64,000 nt of DNA from Solidesulfovibrio carbinolicus (GTDB lineage: Bacteria > Desulfobacterota > Desulfovibrionia > Desulfovibrionales > Desulfovibrionaceae): contig NZ_CP026538.1 of NCBI RefSeq assembly GCF_004135975.1, positions 1,922,001 to 1,986,000 on the forward strand, given 5' to 3'. Shown piece after piece: positions 55,637-64,000 of the stretch. The notes under the pieces were generated by a model. It searched no databases. It had not been told where the DNA came from and saw only the letters and a list, made by a program, of their open reading frames with translations. Position numbers and translations under genes: made by a program. Positions within the stretch are counted from its first letter, which is position 1. Each line of letters begins with the position of its first letter.

Positions 55637-56498
55637 CTCCGTGGACTCTAACGAAGATGGTTCCTCCTCTCTCCGGTGCGTTCCAGTTATTGGAATTCTC
55701 AGCCAAGCTTTTCTAGGCAGGCTAGAGGAGTGAGTCTTCCTCCTTTTTCGGGGTGGTTTCATGCCATCTAGTTCGCTGGTGCCCAAGCTTTCTTGACCAC
55801 ATCTCCCTGATCTATCCCGGCAGGTCGATCCACCTATTTCGCCTCGGAGTCCCCGTTTCACTTCGTCTCCGCTTCCTTGGAAAATATTTGCCATCAAAAC
55901 TAACAGGCCATTTAAAAGAGACTGCCGTTCGACTTTTTGGAACGATCGCGACGTATCCACCCATGAAATCGAGAGGTCGAGGAAACAGGACGCGAGGGAT
56001 ACGGGGATGGACACCATGAAGTACTGTAAAGACTGCATGATATGGAAGTTGAGTTTGATCTCGGTGAGGGTGAGTCAATCTGAGCTCCGGTTTTGTCGGG
56101 AAAAGCGGGAGCTGCGGTTCGCCTATGAGTATCAATGTGACGGACGGATGGAGCACGAGGCGGCCCAGGATGCGACGGTCGTGGTTTGATTGCATCGCAG
56201 GGCAAGGGGCGATGAGGCGTCTGAAGGCCGACGGGACGGTAGTTCGGGCGAGAGAATACACGGAAGGTTTGGGAAAAGGCTGAAATGAGGCGGCTCTTGC
56301 GTCAGGACTAGTGTCGAGGGTGGTGTTCACCTGGGGGTAGGAAAGGGCGGTGTCTTGGTTTCGGGGGGGGGGGCTTGCGGTCGCCGAAGTCTGTTCATGG
56401 GGTTGGAGAGTGGCCTTGGGAGTTTTGGTATCCAGAGTGGGGTGAAAGTTCGCAGGTCCAGCCAGGGGTTCCCGTGCAGACCTGCGCAGGGGGGGCGT
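55637..56498. other. Intergenic, including an 11-G homopolymer
   Basis: I see no supported gene in these 860 bases. A 286-codon minus-strand frame (56672-55812) is low in conserved features and overlaps the AAA gene start, so I reject it. A plus-strand 60-codon frame at 56007 is also doubtful. A run of 11 G at 56363-56373 lies 125 bases upstream of the AAA gene start and could vary in length. Confidence 0.4.
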
Positions 56499-58514
56499 AT
56501 GAGTGAGCGCTACATTAAGGGCGTCACCTTGGTGATGATCCGCAATCTGCTGAAACGGTTTGGACCGACCACTGAACTGGCGGGCGATCTGGTCAATTGG
56601 CTCGAGGACAAGGGCTGGCAGTTGGGTGTCCATTTCGATCGTGGCAGAGAGATGAAGCGACGGTGGAGACACTCGGACAAACTCTCCAAAGGTGACTGGA
56701 AGAGTCTAAGAGACAAGTTCGCTACAGCCGAGCTCCCAAGGAGCCCGTCCACCCTCAGGAAAAATCTCGAGTCGCTTGGCCACACATTTCATCTGGACAA
56801 CCTCGAAATTGATATCCTTGAATTGGGTGTGCTCTATCGTTTGAGCAATCTCGTGGAAAGCCTGCTTGATGTTGGCTTCGAATGCGCTGATTTTGTGCAT
56901 GTCATCGCCGCTGTGCTGCTAAAAACACGCGACGAAGTCCATCGCCGGCTTTCACCTGGCTCCAAGCTCCGTTCGTCAGGCCTCCTCTGTGACGATATGC
57001 CCTATGCACGTGAATTCGCTATCAAGACATCCCACAAGACCATGGCCGCTGTCTGTCCCCCCAGGAAACTTGAGAAGGAAATGCGTCGCATTTTCCTGGG
57101 CCCCCCCTGCACCCCAAACCTTCTTTGGCAGGATTTCGATCATATCGGCAGGGAACGTGATTTAGCCCTGCGCATCCTTCAAGGTGCCTTGAACAGCGCC
57201 GAGCGGGGGGTCAATCTCCTCGTGTACGGTCCCCCTGGCACGGGGAAGACTGAGTTCTGCAAGGTCCTGGCCCACAAGGCCGGAGTGGCCCTTCATGTGG
57301 TCGGCGAGGCCGACGAGGATGGGGAGGAGATGGAACGCCGGGAGCGTATCTCGGCCCTGCGTATGTCTCAGACTCTTCTGGCGGAGAAGGATGACGCGGT
57401 GCTTTTGGCGGAGGAGATGGAGGATTTTTTTTGGGGGGGTGAATCCAGGGTGTATGCGCACAGGATTCTGGAGGACAACTCGCGGCCGGTTCTGTGGACC
57501 TGCAACCATATTGAGTCCTTCGAGCCCTCAATTCTTCGACGTTTGACCATGGCTCTTGAAATCCGGACCCCGGACGTGGCCGTTCGAGGTCGGGTATGGC
57601 GACGAATCCTGGCCAGGGAGGGCATTAAACTGCCGCAAGAGGATGTTTCCGCCCTCGCGTCCGAGTTTCAGGCGCCGCCATCCATGGCCGTCAGCGCCGT
57701 ACGCGGGGCCAAACTCGCCGGGGGCGGTGGGGAAGAGATCCGCCAACTGGTTAGAGGACTGGCCAAGATCGTGCCGGGCAACGAGGAGCGGCTCATTGAG
57801 GTGGCGCCGGATCCCTTTGATGCAACGCTGGCAGCAGCCGACCAGGATCTGGAGGTTCTGGTCAAAAGGCTCGCTGCGAGCCAATCCCGTGCCTTTTCTT
57901 TATGCTTGAGTGGACCTCCGGGCACGGGCAAGAGCGCTTTCGCCCGCCATTTGGCCAAATGCCTGGGACTCGAGGTCCGCCAGCAGCGGACCTCCGATCT
58001 CCTCTCCATGTGGGTAGGGGGAAGCGAAAAGCAGATCGCCAAGGCCTTTGCCGAGGCCCGCGAATCCGGCGTCATGCTCGTCTTCGACGAGGCCGATTCG
58101 CTTCTGCGGGACCGCCGTTCAGCCCAGCAAAGCTGGGAGATCACGCAAGTCAACGAGATGCTGACCTGGATGGAACGCCATCCGTTACCCTTTGCCTGCA
58201 CCACGAATCTGATGGAGCACCTTGATCAGGCCTCCCTGCGGCGCTTTACCTTCAAAGTCCACTTCAATTATTTGGGCAAGGTGCAAGCCGAGAGAACCTT
58301 TGCCGCGTTTTTTGGTTATGAGGCGATTGGAGGGGTATCGTCATTGGCAATGCTCACTCCAGGCGATTTCGCAGTGGTCCGTCGCAAGGCGGAGATTCTC
58401 GGCCTGCTCGGAGACGTTCCGGCCTTGGTGCGGATGCTGCGAGAGGAAAGCAGAGTCAAGGGTCTTCGTTCAAACCGGATCGGGTTCATTGGACCGTGTG
58501 GAGGAGGGGCCTGA
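56499..58514 (+). CDS. Tandem AAA ATPase
   Basis: The 671-residue protein has a helical N-terminal domain (1-210) and two AAA modules. Module one: Walker A VYGPPGTGKTEFCKVLAHKA, Walker B region DAVLLAEEMEDFFWG, where the usual hh-D-E is changed to LAEEMED, and an RRLTMALEI arginine segment. Module two: Walker A LSGPPGTGKSAFARHLAKCL, Walker B VMLVFDEADSLL, RRFTFKVHFN. The N-terminal start is MSERYIKGVTLVMIRN with GGGGGGCG ahead. The tail TPGDFAVVRRKAEILGLLGD exists in two further partial copies downstream. It lies divergent from the IS256/PcfJ pair. It may be a defence regulator or chaperone; no known system is identified. Confidence 0.7.
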   Translation: MSERYIKGVTLVMIRNLLKRFGPTTELAGDLVNWLEDKGWQLGVHFDRGREMKRRWRHSDKLSKGDWKSLRDKFATAELPRSPSTLRKNLESLGHTFHLDNLEIDILELGVLYRLSNLVESLLDVGFECADFVHVIAAVLLKTRDEVHRRLSPGSKLRSSGLLCDDMPYAREFAIKTSHKTMAAVCPPRKLEKEMRRIFLGPPCTPNLLWQDFDHIGRERDLALRILQGALNSAERGVNLLVYGPPGTGKTEFCKVLAHKAGVALHVVGEADEDGEEMERRERISALRMSQTLLAEKDDAVLLAEEMEDFFWGGESRVYAHRILEDNSRPVLWTCNHIESFEPSILRRLTMALEIRTPDVAVRGRVWRRILAREGIKLPQEDVSALASEFQAPPSMAVSAVRGAKLAGGGGEEIRQLVRGLAKIVPGNEERLIEVAPDPFDATLAAADQDLEVLVKRLAASQSRAFSLCLSGPPGTGKSAFARHLAKCLGLEVRQQRTSDLLSMWVGGSEKQIAKAFAEARESGVMLVFDEADSLLRDRRSAQQSWEITQVNEMLTWMERHPLPFACTTNLMEHLDQASLRRFTFKVHFNYLGKVQAERTFAAFFGYEAIGGVSSLAMLTPGDFAVVRRKAEILGLLGDVPALVRMLREESRVKGLRSNRIGFIGPCGGGA

Positions 58515-58612
58515 TTGCGATGGCGGGGGCAACTATTTCAAGTTCAAGAGTCAGGGATCCTAGGGGAAAGTCTTCACTTTATATCGGGAATTATTTATTC
58601 TTCGCTCATCCA
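58345..58612. repeat. 3'-end repeat, copy 1
   Basis: This unit contains the last part of the AAA gene and about 100 bases beyond it, ending in GGGGAAAGTCTTCACTTTAT. It resembles the unit at 58673-58934 along its length, with a period of about 330 bases, and a third, shorter copy at 63600-63761. Confidence 0.6.
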
Positions 58613-58672
58613 GAAGCTTAGTGGGACAGGGACATGGCCCGGCCCTCTCCGGCTGAGGTCTCGGGAAATGTT

Positions 58673-58864
58673 TCCTCCCTTGCGACGCTCACGCCTGGCG
58701 CTTTCGCGATAGTCCGCCGCGAGGCAGAGATACTCGGCATGCTCGGGGACGTGTCGGCGCTGGAGAGGATGCTGCGAGAGTAAAACCGGGCAAAAAGCTT
58801 CGCCCGAGCCGGATCGATTTCGCCTGAATTTGTGGAGGAGGGGGATTTGATTGCGATAGGCTGA
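58673..58864 (+). pseudogene. 3'-end repeat, copy 2 (AAA gene remnant)
   Basis: It encodes SSLATLTPGAFAIVRREAEI, LGMLGDVSALERMLRE and a stop, matching the AAA gene tail SSLAMLTPGDFAVVRRKAEI, LGLLGDVPALVRMLREE. Beyond the stop at 58781 the similarity continues as untranslated sequence (PEFVEEGDLIAIG in frame) and through GGGAAATGCTTCACTTTATG near 58901. Only the 3' end of a second AAA gene is present, so this is a remnant of duplication or exchange. Confidence 0.75.
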
Positions 58865-58974
58865 GTCACCCATGCCAATCTCAGCAATCCGAGAATCTAT
58901 GGGAAATGCTTCACTTTATGTCAGGGAACGCCTATGCTTTGCCCTATCTAAATACATATAGGGGAGCAGAGGGC

Positions 58975-60750
58975 ATGGCACAGTTCTTTCCGGCTTGCAC
59001 GAACGACTTCCGCACGGATGGAGAGGAGCGGTTTTACCGTTTCCTGGATGATGCCACCGGGAAGGGGAATCGCTTCTTGGTCTGGTACGGTCCGAATGTC
59101 GGTGGCTTCGAACCTGATTTCATTGTCTTTCACCCCGACATTGGCCTCGTGGTTTTTGAGGTGAAGGATTGGGCCGTGTCACAGCTCCTCGAAGCCGACC
59201 CCCATGGTGTCCGCCTGCGGATGGGTGGCACGGTCGAACGGCGCGACAATCCGTTGCGTCAGGCCAGGGATTATGCCCTGGCCATCATGGACGCCCTCCA
59301 CAAGGATGGGCGTCTTCTCTCCCGTGACCCGTTTCACGCTGGAAAGGTCGCCCTCCCCGTTCAACATGGCGCAGTTTTCGCCAACATCTTCAAAAGCGAA
59401 GCCCAGGAGGTCGGTCTTCTCAAAATCTTTCCAGCCGATAAGGTCCTGTACCTCGATGATATCCATCACTGCTCCGATTTGAGTATGGACGCATCAGGAC
59501 AAGCCTTGACCAGTCGGCTGCTGTACATGTTCAGGCCACCTTTCCCCTTTGCTGCCGGCCGAAGGGAAATTGATATTCTTTGTGATGTCCTCTTCCCGGT
59601 GGCTCGGATCCGTTTGCCGCAGCGCGGCAACCAGGAGTCGCGCGAAAATGACCAGATTCGATTAGCCCTCTTGGACCGTGCCCAGGAAGCGGTGGCGCAG
59701 CGTATCGCTCCCGGCCGTACCCTGGTCACCGGTCCCGCCGGTAGCGGTAAGACGCTTGTGCTTGTGCATCAAGCTGCCTTGCTGCGGCGCTCGCGCCCGG
59801 ACATCGGCCCTATCTTGATGGTCTGTTACAATATCTGCCTAGTCGGCTATCTTAAGCGCCTGCTGGTTGAGCAAGGCCTTCCCCTGGGGCCGGCCGGGGT
59901 TGAGGTGCGTCATTTCTACGAGCTCTGCCAGGAGCTTACCGACATCGGAATCGAGTATGAGGGCCATGAGGCTGATTATTATACAAGTGTCGTCGAAATG
60001 GCCTTGGAATCGGCGCAAATGTCCGGTCCTCGGTATAGTGCAATTCTGGTGGATGAGGGGCAGGACTTCACGGCTGAGATGCTCAAGGTGCTATTAGCGC
60101 TTCTTAATGAGAAGTCGGGCATCCTGACAATCACATTGGATGAAGCCCAATCTATCTATCAGGCACATCGAACCTGGGAAGGGTCGGGATTAGACGTTAA
60201 TTTTCAAAAGTTTGAATTGAAGTCAGTTTATCGAAATACAATTGAAATTATTGATTTTGTCAACAAATGGTTGAAAAAAGATGGCAAAGCCAAAACTGAA
60301 GTGGCGGGACAGCTAAGGGGTGTGCATGGTCCGATCCCACTGGTATTCAAGGTAGAATCATCACAAGAAGCCGTTGAAAAGACATCGCAGATACTGCAAA
60401 GTTATGTCAAAGAGGGGGTGTCTCTCTCGGAAATGGCTGTGCTTTTCGCAGCAACGCGCGACAGGGAGGGGCATTATCTGCCTTCGTTGATGGTGCGGTC
60501 CCTGGAAGAAAAAGCCCTTTTGGCAGGCGTAATTTCTCGTGACGCTTATTCAAAAGCAGATTTTGACATAACTTCTAAAAGGGTGGCTGTTTCAACCGTT
60601 CATAGTGCGAAGGGACTAGATTGGTTAGTTGTGGTTGTCATTGGATTAGAGTATCTAGATTCAATCCGAATGGGTTTGCGATTACCAGCATTATCTTTAG
60701 TGGGCTTAACTCGGGCGAGAGAGAGGCTGGTGGTAATTGATCCTGGGTAG
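58975..60750 (+). CDS. NERD nuclease-domain superfamily I helicase
   Basis: The 591-residue protein (start MAQFFPACTNDFRTDGEERF) has an N-terminal NERD domain with EPDFIVFHPDIGLVVFEVKD, the PD-(D/E)XK-like set Asp, Glu and Lys, and a UvrD-type helicase: VTGPAGSGKTLVLVHQAALL (motif I), AILVDEGQDFTAEM (motif II, DEGQ), TLDEAQSIYQ, and VSTVHSAKGLDWLVVVVIGL with the GLTRARERLVV ending (motif VI). NERD helicases are found in defence islands, where they may process invading DNA. The ATG at 58975 follows GGGGAG; an upstream ATG at 58906 adds residues from the repeat region. The region 60150-60600 is AT-richer. Confidence 0.85.
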   Translation: MAQFFPACTNDFRTDGEERFYRFLDDATGKGNRFLVWYGPNVGGFEPDFIVFHPDIGLVVFEVKDWAVSQLLEADPHGVRLRMGGTVERRDNPLRQARDYALAIMDALHKDGRLLSRDPFHAGKVALPVQHGAVFANIFKSEAQEVGLLKIFPADKVLYLDDIHHCSDLSMDASGQALTSRLLYMFRPPFPFAAGRREIDILCDVLFPVARIRLPQRGNQESRENDQIRLALLDRAQEAVAQRIAPGRTLVTGPAGSGKTLVLVHQAALLRRSRPDIGPILMVCYNICLVGYLKRLLVEQGLPLGPAGVEVRHFYELCQELTDIGIEYEGHEADYYTSVVEMALESAQMSGPRYSAILVDEGQDFTAEMLKVLLALLNEKSGILTITLDEAQSIYQAHRTWEGSGLDVNFQKFELKSVYRNTIEIIDFVNKWLKKDGKAKTEVAGQLRGVHGPIPLVFKVESSQEAVEKTSQILQSYVKEGVSLSEMAVLFAATRDREGHYLPSLMVRSLEEKALLAGVISRDAYSKADFDITSKRVAVSTVHSAKGLDWLVVVVIGLEYLDSIRMGLRLPALSLVGLTRARERLVVIDPG

Positions 60751-60916
60751 GTGATGTGTAAAGTAAATTAGATCAAATAATTGATAGGAGTCGATATTCG
60801 TCTTGAGGAGGATGATTCATGGAAGGTTGTCTTTTTTAGGAGTATTGTTTTTTGAGTTGTGGGTTAGATCCTTTTGAATAATTCCCTGTTATTTAGGCAT
60901 GATTTAAGGAGGGGGT

Positions 60917-61567
60917 GTGGCCTTTAACAATGTTAGCCTTTTGACCATAAAAGTTGAGGATGGTGGATTCGTTTACAATGAGGCTCTTCAGGAGTATGTG
61001 CATCTTAGGCAGGGTGATGCAGATGGTGCTTGCGGAGCATACTGTTTGTTTATGGCTCTTTTAGTTGGAAACCTTATTGATAGGAATATTGTTCTTAATT
61101 TAGAAACAGTAGATGGCCGGACAAGGATTGGGAGGCTTGTAAATGCTCTTGGTTCCAATGGGGACTTTTTGATTTGCACAGGTCTGGGTGTCGAGGATAT
61201 CGTAAGGGCTGTTCAGGAATCTTTTCGAGCGTGTATTGCACTAGATGTAAGAGATGCAAGGGGGGGAAGCGATGTACATATAATACTTGCTGAAGTAATA
61301 AACAATGGGTCACCTTTTCTATTGGCGTTGACCTTCGTAGGTGGTGATAGGCATTGGGTACTTGTAATCGGTTACGAAGCTGATTGTGATGGAAAAATAG
61401 CTAAGTTTCTTGTTTTAGATCCAAGTTGTGATCCATCTAAAATATCCCCATGGAACGGTATTATCGATTTGAGAGATCCTGCCGGACCACTTCCGTATAA
61501 ATATTGTACAGGTCATGAAGTTGATAAGGTTGCGATAGGCGAAGTGTTAGTGGTTAATCCTAATTGA
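60917..61567 (+). CDS. Papain-like cysteine protease
   Basis: The 216-residue protein shows a papain/C39-like catalytic layout: Gln and Cys in LRQGDADGACGAYCLFMALL (about residues 31-50), His in HWVLVIGYE (about 146) and Asp in LVLDPSCDPS (about 168). It starts with GTG at 60917, with AAGGAGG six bases ahead. No secretion signal is visible, so it may act inside the cell. It lies between the NERD helicase and mobile-element debris. The two genes may be a functional pair (nuclease-helicase sensor plus protease effector), but the 166-base gap weakens this. Other options are an isolated bacteriocin-type peptidase. Confidence 0.65.
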   Translation: MAFNNVSLLTIKVEDGGFVYNEALQEYVHLRQGDADGACGAYCLFMALLVGNLIDRNIVLNLETVDGRTRIGRLVNALGSNGDFLICTGLGVEDIVRAVQESFRACIALDVRDARGGSDVHIILAEVINNGSPFLLALTFVGGDRHWVLVIGYEADCDGKIAKFLVLDPSCDPSKISPWNGIIDLRDPAGPLPYKYCTGHEVDKVAIGEVLVVNPN

Positions 61568-61643
61568 AGGCTTCAATGGAAGCTGTCTTTTTGGACCTGT
61601 CTAGAGGGTGTAATGAACCTGCGGGAGTGATTATAGAGAGGGG

Positions 61644-62237
61644 ATGACTCACCGTGAGCCGTACCCGACGGACGTCAGCGACGAGGAGTGGTACTTCGTC
61701 GCCCCTTATCTTGCCTTACTTCCTGGAGATGCTGGACAGCGTAAACATGAACTGCGCGAAGTTTTCAACGCCTTTCGTTGGATCGTGCGGGCGGGAGCGC
61801 CCTGGCGGATGCTGCCAAACGATTTTCCGCCCTGGCAGGCGGTGCATCAGCAAACTCTAAGGTGGATTGACGCCGGCTGCTTTGACCTTCTCACTCAGGA
61901 CCTGCGACAGGTTTTACGCCTGGCGGCAGGCAAGAGGGAGCAGCCTTCGGCGACGATTCTGGGTAGTCGCACCTTGCGAAGCACTCCCGAGGGCGGACAT
62001 AGGGCTGGCTACGACGGGCATAAAAGGAAGCGCGGCAGCAAGTCGCACATGGCCGTCGATACCTTGGGCAACCTTTTGTCGGCGCACGTGACGTCGGCCA
62101 GTAAACAGGATCGAACCCAGGTGGGCCAATTGGCCGCGAAGGTCCAGGAAGCGACCGGCGACACGGTCAACGTAGCCTTTGTGGATCAGGGCTACACGGG
62201 AGAAAAGTCGGCTGCCCAGGCGTCGGAGAATGAAATG
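61644..62237 (+). pseudogene. IS5-family transposase, truncated
   Basis: The N-terminal IS5/IS1031-type domain is clear (YPTDVSDEEWYFVAPYL, then ELREVFNAFRWIVRAGAPWR and TLRWIDAGCFDLL). In ILGSRTLRSTPEGGHR the usual catalytic Asp (I-D-S-R-T) has become Gly, so the first acidic residue is lost. The gene is cut after GYTGEKSAAQASE by the left end of an ISL3 element at 62238, and its 3' half is missing to the right of that element. It is inactive. Confidence 0.8.
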
Positions 62238-63564
62238 GGTCCTTCCGGGTTTCCCGTGGGTAGATGACCGGATATGGTCAGCCCTGGAGGGTGACCATGA
62301 AGGACACGGACCTGTATTCTCGGATTCTGGGGCTGAGCGCCCCGTGGTTTGTTGCTGACGTCGAGTTGGACACGGCGGGAGGCCGGGTGGATGTCCATGT
62401 TGATCATGCTGCCGGTGTCCGCTGGCGCTGTCCGACCTGTGGTCGCGAGCTGGCTTGTCGGGATCATGCCGAGCCCCGGGTGTGGCGTCACCTCGACACC
62501 TGCCAGTTCAAGACCTTCCTTCATGCCCGGGTTCCGCGCGTGGAGTGCCCTGAGCACGGAGTGCTTCAGGTCAAGGTGCCTTGGGCCGAGGCCAAGGGAC
62601 GCTTCACCATGCTCATGGAGCGCTTGATCATTGACGTGTTACGCGAGTGCGCCACCGTGTCCGGTACCTGCCAGCTCATGCGGATCAGCTGGGATGAGGC
62701 CTGGAACGTCATGGATCGAGCCGTCCGGCGAGGGCAAGCCAGGAAGAAATCAACCCCCGCTCGGTATCTTGGCATCGATGAAAAGGCCTTCCGCAAAGGT
62801 CATGACTACATGACCGTGGTCTGCGATCTGCTCGGCGGAACGGTGGAATTTGTGGCCCAGGATCGCAAGACTGAGAGCCTCGGGGACTATTATCGGCAGT
62901 TCACGGCGCAGCAACTCGAGCGCATCCGAGCCGTGGCCATGGACATGTGGGAACCATACTTCAAGGCCACGATCAAACACGTACCCGATGCGGCGCACAA
63001 GATCGTCCACGACCGCTTCCACATCATGCAGCACGTGGGCCAGGCGGTGGACAAAGTCCGCCGGCAGGAACATCGCGAACTGCTCCGCCAGGAAGACGAA
63101 CGCCTCAAGGACACCAAGTACATCTGGCTTTATCGGGAAGAGAATCTGCCGGACAAGCACCGACCGACCTTGGAAGCCCTGGAGGCCACGAACCTGAAGG
63201 TGGCCAAGGCCTGGGCGATGAAAGAAAGCCTGGCCGGGTTGTGGAACTACCTCAGCGTCGGCTGGGCAAAACGGTTCTTGAAACGCTGGCTGACCTGGGT
63301 GAGGAAGTCAGACTTACCCCCAATGTGCAAAGTCGGGGAGATGCTCTCTTGGCCTCTGGACAACATCCTGACCTTTTGCCGGCATCGGATCACCAACGGC
63401 GCGGCCGAGGGACTCAACAGCAAGATCATGGCCATCAAGCGCAGGGCGTGCGGTTACCGCAACCGGGAGCACTTCAAGACCGCTATCTACTTTTTCTGCG
63501 GCGGCTTGGACCTCTATCCCAGACAGGCCTGAACCCGGGTACCCACGGAAAATCCAGAAGGACC
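62238..63564. mobile_element. ISL3-family insertion sequence
   Basis: The left end GGTCCTTCCGGGTTTCCCGT at 62238 and the right end (reverse complement GGTCCTTCTGGATTTTCCGT, ending at 63564) are inverted repeats with only a few mismatches. One transposase gene lies between them. Target duplications are not evident, and the 3' part of the IS5 gene is missing on the right, so the insertion was followed or accompanied by a deletion. Confidence 0.82.
62297..63532 (+). CDS. ISL3-family transposase
   Basis: The 411-residue transposase has the N-terminal zinc-ribbon-like cysteines (CPTCGRELACRDHAEPRVWR), the motif RVPRVECPEHGVLQVKVPWA, and the catalytic DDE domain with RYLGIDEKAFRKGHDYMTVV and VAMDMWEPYFKATIKHVPDA, ending in AEGLNSKIMAIKRRACGYRN. 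It is full length with no stops. MKDTDLYSRILGL at 62297 is preferred because GGAGGG lies ahead of it; the frame is open 11 codons upstream. Confidence 0.9.
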   Translation: MKDTDLYSRILGLSAPWFVADVELDTAGGRVDVHVDHAAGVRWRCPTCGRELACRDHAEPRVWRHLDTCQFKTFLHARVPRVECPEHGVLQVKVPWAEAKGRFTMLMERLIIDVLRECATVSGTCQLMRISWDEAWNVMDRAVRRGQARKKSTPARYLGIDEKAFRKGHDYMTVVCDLLGGTVEFVAQDRKTESLGDYYRQFTAQQLERIRAVAMDMWEPYFKATIKHVPDAAHKIVHDRFHIMQHVGQAVDKVRRQEHRELLRQEDERLKDTKYIWLYREENLPDKHRPTLEALEATNLKVAKAWAMKESLAGLWNYLSVGWAKRFLKRWLTWVRKSDLPPMCKVGEMLSWPLDNILTFCRHRITNGAAEGLNSKIMAIKRRACGYRNREHFKTAIYFFCGGLDLYPRQA

Positions 63565-63599
63565 AATGTTTTTTCGGTATTAAAGTTTCAGGTGACCTG

Positions 63600-63761
63600 G
63601 TGACACTTACTACGCTCAATTCAGAGGATTTTGCCGTTGTCCACCGCAGAGCCTAGATCCTTAACCTGCTCAGCGATGCACATTCACTGGTCCGAATGTT
63701 ACGGGAGAAATGTGTTGTCAAGGGGCTGCCCGGAACGTATTTGATTTGTGACTTCGATTAA
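63600..63761 (+). pseudogene. 3'-end repeat, copy 3 (AAA gene remnant)
   Basis: The frame reads VTLTTLNSEDFAVVHRRA, a TAG stop, then ILNLLSDAHSLVRMLREKCV and VKGLPGTYLICDFD, ending TAA at 63759. It matches the AAA gene tail TPGDFAVVRRKAEILGLLGD and VPALVRMLREESRVKGL. It is more diverged than copy 2 and starts just after the ISL3 element, which may have removed the rest. Confidence 0.7.
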
Positions 63762-63962
63762 TACACACGATAAATTATAAAATTGGTGGAGTACCTCTTG
63801 GCGCGCTAGCCTCATTGAGGAACGGAGAGCGATTATAATATATGCTTTTCAGTTAATTGGGAATTGCCTATGCTCGGCAGTAAGCTGGCGTTAGGCTAGG
63901 TGCAGGACATGGACTAGCTTACTTTTTTTGCGTTTCGTTCAGCGTTCTGTACAGGAGAATCT

Positions 63963-64000
63963 ATGACTAAAACCGAACAGATTGAAAAATGGCGAATATT
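63963..64000 (+). CDS. Start of a gene cut by the window edge
   Basis: An ATG at 63963 follows AGGAG at good spacing and opens MTKTEQIEKWRI to the window end. The 200 bases before it contain a TATAAT-like box at 63834 but no certain -35. Only 12 codons are visible, so the product cannot be named. Confidence 0.45.
   Translation, partial: MTKTEQIEKWRI

Noticed and set aside
55812-56672. 286-codon minus-strand frame before the AAA gene
   Set aside because: Low-complexity, Pro/Thr/Arg-rich sequence with no motif. It overlaps the well-supported AAA gene start on the other strand and looks like antisense of GC-rich DNA.

Overview
The window looks like an accessory region of a GC-rich bacterium, probably a sulphate-reducing deltaproteobacterium of the Desulfovibrionaceae. 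That placement rests on base composition, codon use and the style of the backbone genes; there is no rRNA or complete tRNA to confirm it. GC-rich backbone modules alternate with AT-rich cassettes, insertion sequences and gene remnants, so this is a mosaic mobile element and defence island rather than core chromosome.

Layout. Positions 1-3200 hold phage-type regulation and recombination: a small HTH-like protein, a Bro-N antirepressor, a serine resolvase behind a near-perfect palindrome, and a decayed second Bro-N gene. Positions 3383-6129 are an AT-rich, overlapping three-gene operon on the minus strand whose first protein has a PD-(D/E)XK-like nuclease signature. I could not name it, and it is a candidate new defence system. 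Near 6654-6726 lie a tRNA 3'-end-like attachment sequence and a strong terminator, followed by a tyrosine integrase. From 8867 to 17675 runs an element backbone: ERF annealing protein, Cas4/RecB-like nuclease, CobS-like AAA ATPase, DUF3150 protein, CobT-like VWA protein, two tiny coupled genes, and a primase-like/RepA-like helicase pair followed by iteron-like repeats. Positions 17850-20110 are decayed transposase genes. Positions 20730-22044 hold a Gp2/YagK-like HUH replication protein and a frame-disrupted companion.

The defence core runs from 22056 to 44058. It contains a complete type I Zorya operon (zorA-zorB-zorC-zorD, minus strand) behind a promoter with an operator-like inverted repeat, and a type I restriction-modification operon (hsdM-hsdS-GIY-YIG-hsdR-metallopeptidase). 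Next comes a three-gene plus-strand cassette (YkgJ-TerB fusion, glycine-zipper protein, nuclease-like/glycine-rich protein) that I could not match to a named system. A DUF6915 protein and a WYL regulator follow. A broken WYL 3' end lies to the left of this cassette, so the cassette sits between two WYL copies.

From 44082 to 52730 is a complete recC-recB-recD operon. A PcfJ-like gene follows, with an IS256 element just upstream of its start. Then come a tandem AAA ATPase, a NERD-domain helicase, a papain-like cysteine protease, a broken IS5 gene and an ISL3 element. Three diverged copies of the AAA gene's 3' end (about 58345, 58673 and 63600) bracket the NERD-helicase/protease module and mark duplication or cassette exchange. 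A new gene begins at 63963 and runs off the window.
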